In this document: in pieces, positions 51,908-61,310 of the stretch
Numbering within the stretch: position 1 is the first letter of the stretch
Layout of the letters: every line of letters begins with the position of its first letter
NCBI RefSeq assembly: GCF_008764245.1
Contig: NZ_VTQV01000014.1
Coordinates: forward strand, 1-64,000
Reading direction: 5' to 3'
Source: Bacillus subtilis
GTDB taxonomy: Bacteria; Bacillota; Bacilli; Bacillales; Bacillaceae_C
Length of the DNA: 64,000 nucleotides
Translations under genes and position numbers: made by a program
The notes under the pieces: generated by a model
Seen by the model: only the letters and a program-made list of their open reading frames with translations
Told to the model about the DNA's origin: nothing
Databases searched by the model: none

Positions 51908-53023
51908 ATGAAAAAATATATCGTCGTTGGCGCCGGGATTCTTGGTGCTTCTACAGCGTATCATTTAGCCAAATCAGGGGCTGATGTGACGGTCATTGAT
52001 CGAAAAGACGAAGGACAAGCGACACAGGCAGCAGCTGGAATTGTTTGCCCATGGTTATCTCAGCGTCGCAATCAAGCATGGTATCAGCTTGCTAAGTCTG
52101 GAGCGACTTATTATCCACAATTGATTACAGAACTTGAAAACGAAGGGGAGACCGACACTGGTTATGCTCAAGTTGGCGCCCTAAGTATACATACGGATCC
52201 ATACAAATTACAAGCAATGCAGATGAGAGCGATCGAGCGACGAAAAGATGCACCAGAGATTGGCGATGTGCAGCTCTTAACAGCAGAAGAAGCGAAAAAA
52301 ATGTTCCCGCCACTTGCGGATGGATATGGGGCCGTGTATGTAAGTGGAGCAGCTCGCGTTGATGGTGGATCCATTCGCGATGCGTTATTACGAGCGGCAG
52401 AGAGAAATGGTGCGACGATTGTACGAGGAAATGCCCGTTTACAAGTGAGTGGAAAGAAAATCGTCAGTGTTCGTGTAGATGAAATGGAATTCCTTTGTCA
52501 TGCTGTTTTGGTGACAAACGGGGCATGGGCGAAGGGATTATTGGAACCGCTGGATATTCAAATGAATGTTGATTTTCAAAAGGGCCAAATTATTCATATG
52601 CAAGTAAAAAATGAGAGCACAAAAGATTGGCCTGTTATTATGCCCCCAGGGGTTCATTATCTGGTGCCATTTTCTGATGGAAGAATCGCCGTAGGTGTTA
52701 CACACGAAAATCATACAGGTTTTGATGTAACTCCGACTGTTTCAGGTATGCATGAAATTTTTGAAAAAGCTTTAGAAGTAGCACCAGGTTTATCACAAAG
52801 TTACTTCCTTGATGTGAAAGTGGGGTTTCGGCCTTTTACACCTGGATTCTTACCTATCATCGGGGCGCTTCCCGATTATGAAGGGATTTATCTCGCAAAC
52901 GGACTTGGCTCAAGCGGTTTAACCGTTGGCCCCTATCTCGGTGCTCAGCTAGCAAAACTGGCACAGAATGAAAAGTTGGATATCTCATTAGAACATTATT
53001 CTGTGTTAAATGCATTAAACTAA
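51908..53023 (+). CDS. FAD-dependent oxidoreductase, glycine/D-amino acid oxidase-like
   Basis: 371 residues from the ATG 8 bases after AGGAGG. The DAO fold is clear: FAD motif KYIVVGAGILGASTAYHLAK, the flavin contact AAAGIVCPW, and the C-terminal GFRPFTPGFLPIIGALPDYEG with GLGSSGLTVGP. It resembles YurR/DadA-type oxidases and is close in size to glycine oxidase ThiO. ThiO is missing from the thiazole operon 2.5 kb downstream, so this gene could fill that role, but the separate transcription and lack of a riboswitch speak against it. Confidence 0.82.
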   Translation: MKKYIVVGAGILGASTAYHLAKSGADVTVIDRKDEGQATQAAAGIVCPWLSQRRNQAWYQLAKSGATYYPQLITELENEGETDTGYAQVGALSIHTDPYKLQAMQMRAIERRKDAPEIGDVQLLTAEEAKKMFPPLADGYGAVYVSGAARVDGGSIRDALLRAAERNGATIVRGNARLQVSGKKIVSVRVDEMEFLCHAVLVTNGAWAKGLLEPLDIQMNVDFQKGQIIHMQVKNESTKDWPVIMPPGVHYLVPFSDGRIAVGVTHENHTGFDVTPTVSGMHEIFEKALEVAPGLSQSYFLDVKVGFRPFTPGFLPIIGALPDYEGIYLANGLGSSGLTVGPYLGAQLAKLAQNEKLDISLEHYSVLNALN

Positions 53024-53058
53024 GCGAACCTTGGGCTGATTCCCTTGGTCGCTTCATT
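53023..53058 (+). terminator. Hairpin after the FAD oxidase gene
   Basis: AAGCGA/TCGCTT with an inner GGG/CCC. A T-rich tail is short, so it is a probable but not strong terminator. Confidence 0.45.
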
Positions 53059-53159
53059 TGCAAAAAGATACGGAGTTTCGTAGAAAAAAATAGGCTTATT
53101 TTAAAGGGAATTTATTGAAAGAGTGGAGCATTTTGGCGAAAAATATGATACAATAATAT

Positions 53160-53174
53160 TAGAAAGCGTTTACA
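53160..53174 (+). promoter_or_regulatory. Catabolite-responsive element (cre) before the exported GDPD
   Basis: TAGAAAGCGTTTACA matches 14 of 15 positions of the cre consensus WTGNAARCGNWWWCA (mismatch at position 2). It lies 23 bases before the start codon and just after a TACAATAAT -10 region, so CcpA would repress the gene when glucose is present. Confidence 0.6.
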
Positions 53175-53196
53175 AATAAAGGGTAGGGGGAGTTTC

Positions 53197-54051
53197 ATGA
53201 GAATCACACCAAGAGCACTTAAAGCATACATGCTTGCAATCATTGGAATTGCGAGTCTCACTCTCCTAATCGGTTTTACAGAAAAGCCAAATACCAGTTT
53301 TGAATTGCAAGGGACGATAAGTGTTGCCCATCGTGGCGCCTCAGGTTATGCTCCTGAGAATACGATGGCTGCTTTTCAGAAGGCCGTTGATCATGGAATG
53401 GATTATATTGAGCTGGATATTCATTTATCAAAAGATAATCAACTTGTTATTATTCATGATGATAAAGTGAACCGAACAACCAATGGGTCAGGATATGTTC
53501 GAAATTTTACATTAGAAGAATTAAAGGAATTAGATGCGGGAAGCAAATTTAATGCTTCTTTTAAAGGGGAAAAAATCATTACGCTAGAGGAGCTATTGGA
53601 CACTATGCTCCACCAAATTGGGATTATTATTGAAATTAAGGAGCCAGAAGCCAATGCAGGGATTGAGGAAATCCTTGCCGAACTTATTGAGCAATATAAT
53701 AATACAAATAATGTAATCATCCAATCTATGAATTTTGAATCGATGAAGAAAATGCACGAGTTACTCCCGAAAATTCCAGTGGCCGTACTTGTTTCAAGAG
53801 CTGAGCATCCACTTTCAAGTCAACAATTAGATGACATTGCCGATTATGCAACCTATGTGAATTATAACATTCACTACTTACGACCAAGAGATGTGGAAGA
53901 AATTCATAAAAGAGATAAAAAGGTAATGGCTTGGACCATTCGCGATCCAAGAAAAATGCAGAAGGCCCTTAACCTGGGAGTAGATGGAATCATAACCGAT
54001 TATACGAAATGGATTGTCGATGCCAATCCGGCAGGAGTGGAAATGAATTAG
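53197..54051 (+). CDS. Exported glycerophosphodiester phosphodiesterase
   Basis: 284 residues. Residues about 8-28 are one hydrophobic helix (YMLAIIGIASLTLLIGF), so the catalytic domain is outside the membrane, anchored or secreted. The GDPD active site is complete: AHRGASGYAPENT, YIELDIHLS and VIIHDDKVNRTT. The family releases glycerol 3-phosphate from glycerophosphodiesters, including poly(glycerol phosphate) teichoic acid. With the cytoplasmic copy at 31126-31863 it forms an outside-inside pair. It is under a cre site. Confidence 0.87.
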   Translation: MRITPRALKAYMLAIIGIASLTLLIGFTEKPNTSFELQGTISVAHRGASGYAPENTMAAFQKAVDHGMDYIELDIHLSKDNQLVIIHDDKVNRTTNGSGYVRNFTLEELKELDAGSKFNASFKGEKIITLEELLDTMLHQIGIIIEIKEPEANAGIEEILAELIEQYNNTNNVIIQSMNFESMKKMHELLPKIPVAVLVSRAEHPLSSQQLDDIADYATYVNYNIHYLRPRDVEEIHKRDKKVMAWTIRDPRKMQKALNLGVDGIITDYTKWIVDANPAGVEMN

Positions 54052-54190
54052 AAGCAATATTATATTTATTTATCTAAAATAAACGGTGACATCTGGAAGA
54101 AAGACTGGTAATCGAACAAACGTTTGAATAAATCAATTCTTGAGGGGGATAGAAAATAAGTATCATATTAATGGCTCTATATTGAACCCC

Positions 54191-54219
54191 TTACATTTAG
54201 TTATTCTTTATGCTAGTAT
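54191..54219 (+). promoter_or_regulatory. Promoter of the thiazole operon
   Basis: TTACAT (54191-54196) and TAGTAT (54214-54219) are 17 bases apart, just before the TPP riboswitch. Confidence 0.55.
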
Positions 54220-54251
54220 ATTGGTGAGTATCATAATTTCATATAAAAAAT

Positions 54252-54344
54252 CACTAGGGGAATCCTTGAAAAGGACTGAGAGAAGAGTGGAACTCTGATA
54301 CCCTTATAACCTGAACAGGTTGGTGCCTGCGTAGGGAAGTGTGG
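54252..54344 (+). promoter_or_regulatory. TPP riboswitch (THI element)
   Basis: The conserved parts are in order: ACTAGGGGA, GGACTGAGAGAAGAG, ACCCTTATAACCTGAACAGG and GCCTGCGTAGGGAAGT. The 3' strand GTAGGGAAGTGTGG (54331-54344) is complementary to CCACTTTCCCTAC (54404-54416), the first arm of the terminator. Without TPP it can form the antiterminator; with TPP it stays in the aptamer and the terminator forms. Confidence 0.95.
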
Positions 54345-54403
54345 AATAGCGAACAACCCGTCATGGATCAGCCTTTTGCTGAGTAAGCGGGGCTTTTCAT
54401 CTA

Positions 54404-54434
54404 CCACTTTCCCTACTGTTGGAAAGTGGTTTTT
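54404..54434 (+). terminator. Riboswitch-controlled terminator
   Basis: CCACTTTC/GAAAGTGG stem followed by TTTTTG, 60 bases after the aptamer and 20 before tenI. It is the expression platform of the TPP riboswitch. Confidence 0.9.
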
Positions 54435-54455
54435 GTATTGTTAAGGAGGGTTGTA

Positions 54456-55058
54456 TTGAAGAGATTGGTTGTCACGAATGACTGCTTGGATGTTAATACC
54501 TTAGCTCAACATATGATTGAAATGGATCCGTATGTTGATTTCTTTATCATTAGAGAGCGATCGAAAACAGTTCGAGAACAAATCCGCTTGCTTGAACATG
54601 TCATCGCAGCTGGAGTACAAAGAGAGAAGTTAGTGGTCAATGATCGGGTAGATGTTGCGGTTGTGATGGATATTCCCAAGGTGCAGTTACCGGGTCATGG
54701 TTTAGATGTTCAAGAAGTAAAAAATAATTTTCCACATCTTCAAATTGGAAAATCGATTCATTCTGAACAAGAGGCTTTCGAGGCAAGCCATTCTGCAGCT
54801 GATTGGCTGCTGTATGGTCATGTGTTTCCAACAAACTGCAAGCCAGGAATTCCAGCCCGTGGGGTTCAAATGCTTAAGGCGATCACTGATCAAGTACCAA
54901 TCGATGTATATGCGATTGGCGGAATCAAGCCTGAACATCTGCAAACTTTAGCCAAACTAGGTATTAAAGGATTTGCGGTTATGTCGACAATATTTGAAGC
55001 ACACGAGCCTGCAAGAATGGCAGAACAATATTATCATGCCTGTCAAGCGCTAAATTAA
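54456..55058 (+). CDS. tenI: Thiazole tautomerase TenI
   Basis: 200 residues from a TTG start after AAGGAGGG. It is a TIM barrel related to thiamine phosphate synthase, with LVVTNDCLD, VNDRVDVAVV and YGHVFPTNCKPGIPARGV, where the His is catalytic in TenI. It converts the initial thiazole tautomer from ThiG to the aromatic form. The GHVF-TNCKPGIPARG block distinguishes it from ThiE. It opens the operon after the TPP riboswitch. Confidence 0.87.
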   Translation: MKRLVVTNDCLDVNTLAQHMIEMDPYVDFFIIRERSKTVREQIRLLEHVIAAGVQREKLVVNDRVDVAVVMDIPKVQLPGHGLDVQEVKNNFPHLQIGKSIHSEQEAFEASHSAADWLLYGHVFPTNCKPGIPARGVQMLKAITDQVPIDVYAIGGIKPEHLQTLAKLGIKGFAVMSTIFEAHEPARMAEQYYHACQALN

Positions 55059-55085
55059 TAGTTGATGAAAGGAAATGAATCTTGG

Positions 55086-55286
55086 ATGGAGATTATTTTA
55101 AATGGACAATCTTATCAACTGCCAAAAAACATCCAGAGTGTCCAACAACTTCTAGAACATTTGACGCTGTCTGAAAGGGTTGTAATTGTGGAAGTCAATC
55201 GGGAAATTGTTCCCAAAGAGGAATATCAACGTGCGATTCATGAGCGGGATGAAGTAGAAATGATCCATTTTGTAGGAGGAGGATGA
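55086..55286 (+). CDS. thiS: Sulfur carrier protein ThiS
   Basis: 66 residues from the ATG at 55086, the usual ThiS length; the frame from 55062 adds eight residues not seen in the family. The ubiquitin-like fold ends in FVGGG, with the C-terminal Gly-Gly that ThiF adenylates and that carries the thiocarboxylate sulfur for thiazole. The stop overlaps the region of the thiG ribosome binding site. Confidence 0.93.
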   Translation: MEIILNGQSYQLPKNIQSVQQLLEHLTLSERVVIVEVNREIVPKEEYQRAIHERDEVEMIHFVGGG

Positions 55287-55288
55287 AG

Positions 55289-56062
55289 ATGAGTTCACTA
55301 AAAATAGGAGAAAAAAGTTTTATATCCAGACTTTTATTAGGTACAGGAAAATATCCATCATTTTCAATACAAAAAGAGGCTGTTAAAGTTTCTGAGGCGG
55401 AAATCTTAACTTTCGCATTAAGAAGAATGAATGTGTTTGAACCGTCCCAACCTAATTTTTTAGAAATGCTGGACTTGTCCCAATACACTCTTCTCCCAAA
55501 CACGGCAGGTGCGAAAACAGCAGAAGAAGCGGTGAGAACGGCTAAATTAGCGAAGGCTTCTGGCTTATGCGATATGGTAAAGGTTGAAATCATTGGCTGT
55601 GAAAAATCACTTTTACCCGATCCAGTCGAAACATTAAGGGCATCGGAAATGCTTCTTGAAGAAGGGTTTACCGTTTTAACCTATACTTCGGATGATGTCG
55701 TTCTTGCTAAAAGAATAGAGGAGCTAGGAGTTCATGCTATTATGCCGGGAGCATCCCCGATTGGTTCGGGAAAAGGCATTTTGAATCCGTTGAATTTGCA
55801 ACTAATTATAGAGCAAGCTCAAGTACCAGTTATCATTGATGCAGGCATTGGATCACCAAAGGACGCATGCTATGCCATGGAGCTTGGTGCGGATGCAGTT
55901 TTACTAAATACAGCCGTATCCGGTGCGAAAGATCCTGTGAAAATGGCGGAAGCGATGAATTTAGCCATTAAGGCGGGCCGTATTGGATATGAAGCCGGCA
56001 GAATCGAGGAACGTGATTATGGGATAGCCAGTAGTCCGATGGAGGGATTACTCCCTACATGA
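55289..56062 (+). CDS. thiG: Thiazole synthase ThiG
   Basis: 257 residues from the ATG 6 bases after GGAGGAGG. The TIM barrel has [12 protein letters not shown], the catalytic Lys in [20 protein letters not shown] and [21 protein letters not shown] (split only for description). It joins deoxyxylulose 5-phosphate, ThiS thiocarboxylate and dehydroglycine to form the thiazole ring. The dehydroglycine source (ThiO or ThiH) is not in this operon. Its stop overlaps the thiF start (ATGA). Confidence 0.94.
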   Translation: MSSLKIGEKSFISRLLLGTGKYPSFSIQKEAVKVSEAEILTFALRRMNVFEPSQPNFLEMLDLSQYTLLPNTAGAKTAEEAVRTAKLAKASGLCDMVKVEIIGCEKSLLPDPVETLRASEMLLEEGFTVLTYTSDDVVLAKRIEELGVHAIMPGASPIGSGKGILNPLNLQLIIEQAQVPVIIDAGIGSPKDACYAMELGADAVLLNTAVSGAKDPVKMAEAMNLAIKAGRIGYEAGRIEERDYGIASSPMEGLLPT

Positions 56063-57072
56063 ATAGTCGCTATGAAAAACAGCAATTATTCCAACCGATT
56101 GGAGAGGGAGGACAAAAGAAAATCCAAGATGCTCATGTTTTAATTATTGGAGCTGGGGCACTTGGATCGGCGAATTCCGAAATGCTTGCTCGAGCTGGCG
56201 TCGGAAAATTAACCATTGTCGATCGAGATATTTTAGATTGGAGTAATCTTCAGAGGCAGCAACTGTATAAAGAACAGGATGTCCTAGATCAACTACCCAA
56301 AGCGGTTGCCGCAAAGAAACGAATAAGTGAGATCAATAGCATGATAGAGGTCGAAACGTTTATTGCGGATGTGACAGCTAAAAATGTAGAGAAGCTAGTA
56401 GAGGGAAAAACGTTAGTTGTCGATGCTACCGACAATATTGAGACAAGACTGTTAGTGAATGATGCAACAAGAAAAGCAGATATCCCTTTTTTCATGGGGG
56501 CGATTGTGGCGAGTTATGGAATGATTTATCCGATTGGATTGGGGGATCAACCTTGTCTGCACTGTTTACTAGATGCGCTTCCTCCCCATACGCTCACATG
56601 TGACACATCAGGGGTCATAAGTCCGATTGTTCAGGTGGTTGCCGCCCATCAAGTTACCAATGTATTTCAATATATTGTGGGAGCAGAAGTAGATTTGAAG
56701 CTAAAATCGTTTGACCTCTGGACAGGGGAACATGCAGCAATTAATGTGACGACACTTAAGCGTCCAGATTGTCCAAGCTGTTGTGATCAAGCTACCTATC
56801 CTTTCTTATCAGACGATCGTCAAACGAGGGCTGCGGTATTATGCGGTCGTGATACGGTACAATTAACGATTCCGCATATGAGAAAACTAGAATTAAGGCC
56901 CCTAGCTACTGCCATTCAGTCAGTTGTTAGCAAACTTATCTATAATGAACATTTAATTGCTTGCCAATATCTTGACCATCGCATGGTACTCTTTAAAGAT
57001 GGACGCATCTTGGTACATGGTACAAAGGATATTGTAAAGGCCAAAGCTTTAACAGCAAAATTACTCGGTTAA
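56059..57072 (+). CDS. thiF: ThiS adenylyltransferase ThiF (MoeB family)
   Basis: 337 residues. The nucleotide-binding motif is [20 protein letters not shown], followed by [11 protein letters not shown] and the [14 protein letters not shown] block. Zinc ligands are CLHC and CPSCC. No C-terminal rhodanese domain is present. It activates the ThiS C-terminus with ATP; the family also serves MoaD, and in bacilli the two roles can overlap. It is the last gene of the thiazole operon. Confidence 0.9.
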   Translation: MNSRYEKQQLFQPIGEGGQKKIQDAHVLIIGAGALGSANSEMLARAGVGKLTIVDRDILDWSNLQRQQLYKEQDVLDQLPKAVAAKKRISEINSMIEVETFIADVTAKNVEKLVEGKTLVVDATDNIETRLLVNDATRKADIPFFMGAIVASYGMIYPIGLGDQPCLHCLLDALPPHTLTCDTSGVISPIVQVVAAHQVTNVFQYIVGAEVDLKLKSFDLWTGEHAAINVTTLKRPDCPSCCDQATYPFLSDDRQTRAAVLCGRDTVQLTIPHMRKLELRPLATAIQSVVSKLIYNEHLIACQYLDHRMVLFKDGRILVHGTKDIVKAKALTAKLLG

Positions 57073-57078
57073 AAACGC

Positions 57079-57113
57079 CAAAATGCATCTCAAATAAGAG
57101 GTGCATTTTTTGC
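57079..57113 (+). terminator. Terminator of the thiazole operon
   Basis: AAATGCATCTC pairs with GAGGTGCATTT around a six-base loop, followed by TTTT, 8 bases after the thiF stop codon. Confidence 0.9.
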
Positions 57114-57150
57114 AGGATAGGAAAGTATAAAAATTGGCTAATGTTCGGAT

Positions 57151-57272
57151 CTAGCTCCAGCGCCTAGCCCCTCGAGGTCAAATAACCCTGAACCTATGAA
57201 GGGAAAGATCGCCCTTCATAGGTTCAGGAACATTTGCTTGTCGGGGCTGAGCAAGGCGCTTGCGCTTTTCTT
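57151..57272. repeat. GCGCTTGCGC-ended intergenic repeat, copy B
   Basis: It begins CTAGCTCCAGCGCCTAG and ends GGCGCTTGCGCTTTTCTT. The centre is a nearly perfect 17-bp hairpin, CCTGAACCTATGAAGGG and its complement. The same ends, with a different central hairpin, occur at 61311-61474, and in reverse at 27598-27738. Confidence 0.6.
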
Positions 57273-57359
57273 ATGATCCTCCAATAAACACGATCACTTT
57301 ATTCATTTTTCCACCAGGAGATACATATATTCATCATTAGAATGGAAATCGATCTTTAT

Positions 57360-57409
57360 TTAAAATTATTATAATTAGAGATTGATTTTTAATTAAAATA
57401 TGTTATTAT
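57360..57409 (+). promoter_or_regulatory. PerR box and promoter of katA
   Basis: TTAAAATTATTATAA (57360-57374) matches 14 of 15 positions of the PerR box TTATAATNATTATAA. TTGATT (57382-57387) and TATTAT (57404-57409) are 16 bases apart and follow it directly. Peroxide would relieve PerR repression and switch on the catalase gene. Confidence 0.7.
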
Positions 57410-57455
57410 GTTTTATATACTATAAATAGCAATTATAAAAAGAAGGCGGGATAAT

Positions 57456-58922
57456 ATGAGTAACGAACGTAAGAATTTAACAACTAGTTGGGGTTCCCCC
57501 GTTGGAGACAATCAGAATTCCATCACAGCAGGGGCGCGTGGCCCGGTGCTCATACAAGATGTTCATTTGTTAGAAAAACTAGCCCATTTTAATCGGGAAA
57601 GAATTCCTGAGCGTGTGGTTCATGCGAAAGGGGCAGGAGCTCACGGCTATTTTCAAGTAACCAATGATGTTTCTCAATACACAAAGGCTGATTTTCTATC
57701 GGAAGTGGGAAAAAGAACACCCATGTTCATCCGATTCTCAACTGTGGCAGGTGAATTAGGATCAGCTGATACTGTTCGTGATCCACGTGGTTTCGCTGTT
57801 AAATTTTATACAGAAGAAGGAAATTATGATTTAGTTGGGAATAATACGCCTGTTTTCTTCATTCGTGATGCGATTAAATTTCCTGATTTTATTCATACAC
57901 AAAAAAGAGATCCGCAAACACACTTGAAAAATCCAACAGCGGTTTGGGATTTCTGGTCATTATCGCCAGAATCATTGCATCAAGTGACGATTCTTATGTC
58001 TGACCGGGGCATTCCGGCAACTTTCCGTCATATGAACGGCTATGGCAGCCATACTTTTAAATGGGTTAATGCGGAAGGTGAAGCGGTTTGGGTGAAATAT
58101 CACTTTAAAACAGAACAAGGGATTAAAAACCTAGACGTAAAACTAGCTGAAAAACTAGCAGGTGAAAATCCAGATTATCATACAGAAGATTTATTTAATG
58201 CCATTGAAAAAGGCGATTTTCCAAAGTGGAAGCTCTATGTACAAATCATGCCTTTGGAGGATGCTGATACGTATCGGTTTGATCCATTTGATGTGACGAA
58301 AGTTTGGTCGCAAAAGGATTATCCATTGATTGAAGTTGGGGAAATGGTTTTAGATCGTAATCCCGAAAATTACTTTGCGGAAGTGGAACAAGCAACCTTC
58401 TCACCAGGAACACTTGTCCCAGGAATTGAACCATCACCAGATAAAATGCTACAAGGACGCTTATTTGCTTATCATGATGCCCATCGTTATCGTGTTGGGA
58501 CCAACCATCAGATGCTGCCAATTAATCGAGCAAAAAATGAAGTGAATAACTACCAACGTGATGGTGCTATGAGGTTTGATACAAATGGTGGAGGTTCCGT
58601 TTACTACGAACCTAATAGTTTTTCAGGTCCTGCTGAAACTCCAGAAAATAAACAATCTGGTTTTGCTGTATCAGGCGTAGCGGAAAGTGTTCCTTATGAT
58701 CACCATGATCATTACACACAAGCTGGCGATCTCTACCGTTTGCTAAGCGAGGAAGAGCGTACAAGATTGGTAGAAAATATCGTAAATGCGATGAAACCAG
58801 TAGAAAGAGAAGATATTAAGCTTCGCCAAATTGGTCATTTCTACAAAGCTGACCCTGAATATGGTACACGGATTGCAGAAGGACTTGGTTTGGAAGTTCC
58901 AAAAGAAGAAGCACGTTCATAA
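57456..58922 (+). CDS. katA: Catalase (monofunctional heme catalase)
   Basis: 488 residues, the small-subunit clade size. The catalytic His is in [12 protein letters not shown], the Asn in [15 protein letters not shown], and the proximal heme Tyr in [27 protein letters not shown] is a further family block. It splits hydrogen peroxide into water and oxygen in the cytoplasm. A PerR box lies upstream, the usual control of vegetative KatA. Confidence 0.95.
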   Translation: MSNERKNLTTSWGSPVGDNQNSITAGARGPVLIQDVHLLEKLAHFNRERIPERVVHAKGAGAHGYFQVTNDVSQYTKADFLSEVGKRTPMFIRFSTVAGELGSADTVRDPRGFAVKFYTEEGNYDLVGNNTPVFFIRDAIKFPDFIHTQKRDPQTHLKNPTAVWDFWSLSPESLHQVTILMSDRGIPATFRHMNGYGSHTFKWVNAEGEAVWVKYHFKTEQGIKNLDVKLAEKLAGENPDYHTEDLFNAIEKGDFPKWKLYVQIMPLEDADTYRFDPFDVTKVWSQKDYPLIEVGEMVLDRNPENYFAEVEQATFSPGTLVPGIEPSPDKMLQGRLFAYHDAHRYRVGTNHQMLPINRAKNEVNNYQRDGAMRFDTNGGGSVYYEPNSFSGPAETPENKQSGFAVSGVAESVPYDHHDHYTQAGDLYRLLSEEERTRLVENIVNAMKPVEREDIKLRQIGHFYKADPEYGTRIAEGLGLEVPKEEARS

Positions 58923-58936
58923 TATAACTCTGGAAA

Positions 58937-58972
58937 AGAGGGGAATTTTCTGATAAGGGAGATTCCTCTCTA
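58937..58972 (+). terminator. Hairpin after katA
   Basis: GAGGGGAAT pairs with ATTCCTCTC. A clear T-tract is missing, so the function is uncertain. Confidence 0.4.
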
Positions 58973-59203
58973 AAAATTAAATCGCCATATCGCTTATTCT
59001 TTATCACCGTCTCCACTTTTATGACCCCCTATAAAGACCCCAAGTCTGCCAGTTATAACCCTTTCGTAAATTAAACATGTTTTTAACAGCAACTTCCTTG
59101 CATTTTATAGCCGATATATTTCGGATTTTAGCGGAATATATGATAAAATTAGCTTAAAGATGTTTGGAAGTATATTATACATAAGGTTTAGGAGGAAAGA
59201 ACA

Positions 59204-60619
59204 TTGTCAAAACAGCAAATTGGTGTGATTGGTTTGGCCGTTATGGGCAAAAATTTGGCTTTGAATATTGAAAGCCGCGGCTATTCTGTGTCCGTTTTTA
59301 ATCGTAGCCCGGAAAAAACAGAAGACTTTTTGAAGAAAGAGGCTGAAGGGAAAAATGTGGTGGGAACATTTTCCGTTGAGGAATTTGTTAACTCTTTAGA
59401 AAAACCACGAAAAATTTTATTAATGGTGAAGGCAGGCCCTGCCACAGATGCAACGATTGAATCATTAAAGCCTCATTTAGAAAAAGGCGATATTTTGATT
59501 GATGGCGGAAATACGTATTTCAAAGATACGATCCGTCGTAATAAAGAATTGAGTGAAGCAGGTCTACATTTCATCGGTACAGGTGTCTCAGGCGGAGAAG
59601 AAGGAGCATTAACTGGGCCTTCAATCATGCCAGGTGGACAAAAAGAAGCTTATGAGCTTGTGGCACCAATTCTAAAGGCCATCGCTGCGAAGGTAGATGG
59701 GGAGCCTTGTACAACATATATTGGCGCTGACGGTGCGGGTCATTATGTGAAAATGGTCCATAATGGAATTGAATATGGTGATATGCAATTAATTTGTGAA
59801 GCCTATTTTATGATGAAACATGTACTTGGTCTAACAGCTGAAGAACTTCATGAAGTATTCTCCGAATGGAATAAAGGGGAACTAGATAGTTATTTAATCG
59901 AGATTACGGCGGATATTTTCACGAAGAAAGATGAAGAAACAGGAAAACCGCTTGTAGACGTGATCCTAGATACTGCAGGTCAAAAAGGCACAGGAAAATG
60001 GACAAGCCAAGATGCACTTGATTTAGGCGTACCACTTCCGCTCATCACCGAATCTGTCTTTGCTCGTTGTATTTCTGCCATGAAGGAAGAGCGTGTAGCT
60101 GCAAGTAAAGTACTATCTGGTCCAGAAGCTGTTGGGTATGATGGAGATAAGAATGAGCTCATTGAAGCGATTCGCAAAGCTCTTTATATGAGTAAAATTT
60201 GCTCCTATGCGCAAGGATTTGCACAAATGCGAGCAGCGGCAGAAGAATATGGTTGGGATCTGAAATATGGGGATATTGCCATGATCTTTAGAGGTGGATG
60301 CATTATCCGGGCGCAATTCTTGCAAAAAATTAAAGAAGCTTATGATCGTGATCCAGAACTTGCGAACTTGATGTTGGATCCATACTTCAAAGAGATTGTC
60401 GAGAACTATCAAGGAGCATTAAGAAAAGTGATCGCTGTTGCCGTTGAACGTGGAATTGCCATACCGACATTCTCAAGTGCCATCGCTTATTATGATAGTT
60501 ATCGAACAGAGTCACTGCCGGCTAATCTTCTACAAGCCCAACGTGATTATTTCGGTGCCCATACGTATCAGCGTGTGGATAAAGAGGGAGTCTTCCATAC
60601 GGAATGGATGAATGACTAA
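59204..60619 (+). CDS. gndA: 6-phosphogluconate dehydrogenase, decarboxylating (NADP)
   Basis: 471 residues from a TTG start after AGGAGG. The N-terminus [20 protein letters not shown] with NRSPEK is the NADP-binding part of the GndA group. The substrate-site blocks are [20 protein letters not shown] and [20 protein letters not shown]-like (here [20 protein letters not shown]). [15 protein letters not shown] and the C-terminal HTEWMND follow. It makes ribulose 5-phosphate, NADPH and CO2 in the pentose phosphate pathway. It is closer to B. subtilis GndA than to gluconate-operon GntZ. Confidence 0.95.
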   Translation: MSKQQIGVIGLAVMGKNLALNIESRGYSVSVFNRSPEKTEDFLKKEAEGKNVVGTFSVEEFVNSLEKPRKILLMVKAGPATDATIESLKPHLEKGDILIDGGNTYFKDTIRRNKELSEAGLHFIGTGVSGGEEGALTGPSIMPGGQKEAYELVAPILKAIAAKVDGEPCTTYIGADGAGHYVKMVHNGIEYGDMQLICEAYFMMKHVLGLTAEELHEVFSEWNKGELDSYLIEITADIFTKKDEETGKPLVDVILDTAGQKGTGKWTSQDALDLGVPLPLITESVFARCISAMKEERVAASKVLSGPEAVGYDGDKNELIEAIRKALYMSKICSYAQGFAQMRAAAEEYGWDLKYGDIAMIFRGGCIIRAQFLQKIKEAYDRDPELANLMLDPYFKEIVENYQGALRKVIAVAVERGIAIPTFSSAIAYYDSYRTESLPANLLQAQRDYFGAHTYQRVDKEGVFHTEWMND

Positions 60620-60640
60620 TTGGAATATACCTTGAGCAAA

Positions 60641-60668
60641 TGCTTAGCTATCATAGCTAGGCTTTTTG
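60641..60668 (+). terminator. Terminator of gndA
   Basis: GCTTAGCTA pairs with TAGCTAGGC around a TCA loop, followed by TTTTT. Confidence 0.85.
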
Positions 60669-60725
60669 CTTTGCTTACGAAACACTTGAAAAATCAAAAA
60701 CGTGTACCAAGAACCTCCAAGAAAT

Positions 60726-60985
60726 GTTTGGATGTACGAAAAAGCAAAGGAACAGCCAAAATGTAGATCCAAAGTGTGTTTGGATGTACGAAAAAGCGAG
60801 GGAACAGTAAAAACGTAGACCCAAGAGGGGGTTGGATGTACGAAAAAGCGAAGGAACAGCAAAAAAGTAGATCCAAAGTGCGTTTGGATGTACGAAAAAG
60901 CAAAGGAACAGCAAAAAAGTAGATCCAAAGAGCGTTTGGATGTATGAAAAAGCAAAGGAGTTACTAAAAAGTAGATCCTTTCTTG
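60726..60985. repeat. 52-bp tandem hairpin array, five well-kept units
   Basis: Five units begin GTTTGGATGTACGAAAAAGC at 60726, 60778, 60830, 60882 and 60934, exactly 52 bases apart. Diverged half-units lie on both sides (about 60674 and 60986). Each unit has arms TTTGGATGTAC and GTAGATCCAAA that can pair (10 of 11 bases) around an A-rich loop. Because 52 is not a multiple of three, the open frames seen through it on the minus strand are not a repeated protein. The array is bounded by the gndA terminator and the preQ1 riboswitch. Confidence 0.85.
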
Positions 60986-61175
60986 GTGTACAGAAGAACC
61001 TAGGAAATCACAAAGCCGTGTATCAAGAATCGCTCTCGAAAGAATAAGAAGGAATTGCTAAAAATCTTTTTGTTCTTACTTGGCCAGTACTCGCATGCGC
61101 GGAATTTATCGAATATCTTTAAAGGTTTAAATATGGTAAACTAGAAGTGTAAAAGAGAAACTGCATAGTTGCAGA

Positions 61176-61213
61176 AGAGGTTCGCAATTCCATCCCTCTA
61201 TAAAAAACTAAGG
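61176..61213 (+). promoter_or_regulatory. preQ1-I riboswitch
   Basis: AGAGGTTCGCAA, CCCTCT and the A-rich tail ATAAAAAACTAAGGAG form the class I preQ1 aptamer, in which the loop binds preQ1 and the tail pairs into a pseudoknot. It controls queuosine precursor genes. A hairpin CTGCATAGTTGCAG lies just before it. The ribosome binding site of queC is 290 bases away, so control is by the terminator that follows rather than by blocking translation. Confidence 0.92.
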
Positions 61214-61218
61214 AGACG

Positions 61219-61249
61219 AAACAACACGTTGCTTAGTGTTGTTTTTTTT
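61219..61249 (+). terminator. preQ1-controlled terminator
   Basis: ACAACAC/GTGTTGT stem and a run of eight T, directly after the aptamer. It is the expression platform of the riboswitch. Confidence 0.9.
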
Positions 61250-61310
61250 GAAAGATAAGAGACTATAAAATTCCCCTTAGGACTATCTTGTGATGGGGTG
61301 TAGGTGTTGT

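Noticed and set aside
60644-60955. Open frames of 69-103 codons on the minus strand with repeated FRTSKRTLDL-like segments
   Set aside because: They follow from the 52-bp tandem repeat; because the period is not a multiple of three the repeats fall in different frames, and there is no ribosome binding site.
60726-60985. CRISPR array
   Set aside because: The 52-base units are continuous repeats without unique spacers, and no cas genes are present.
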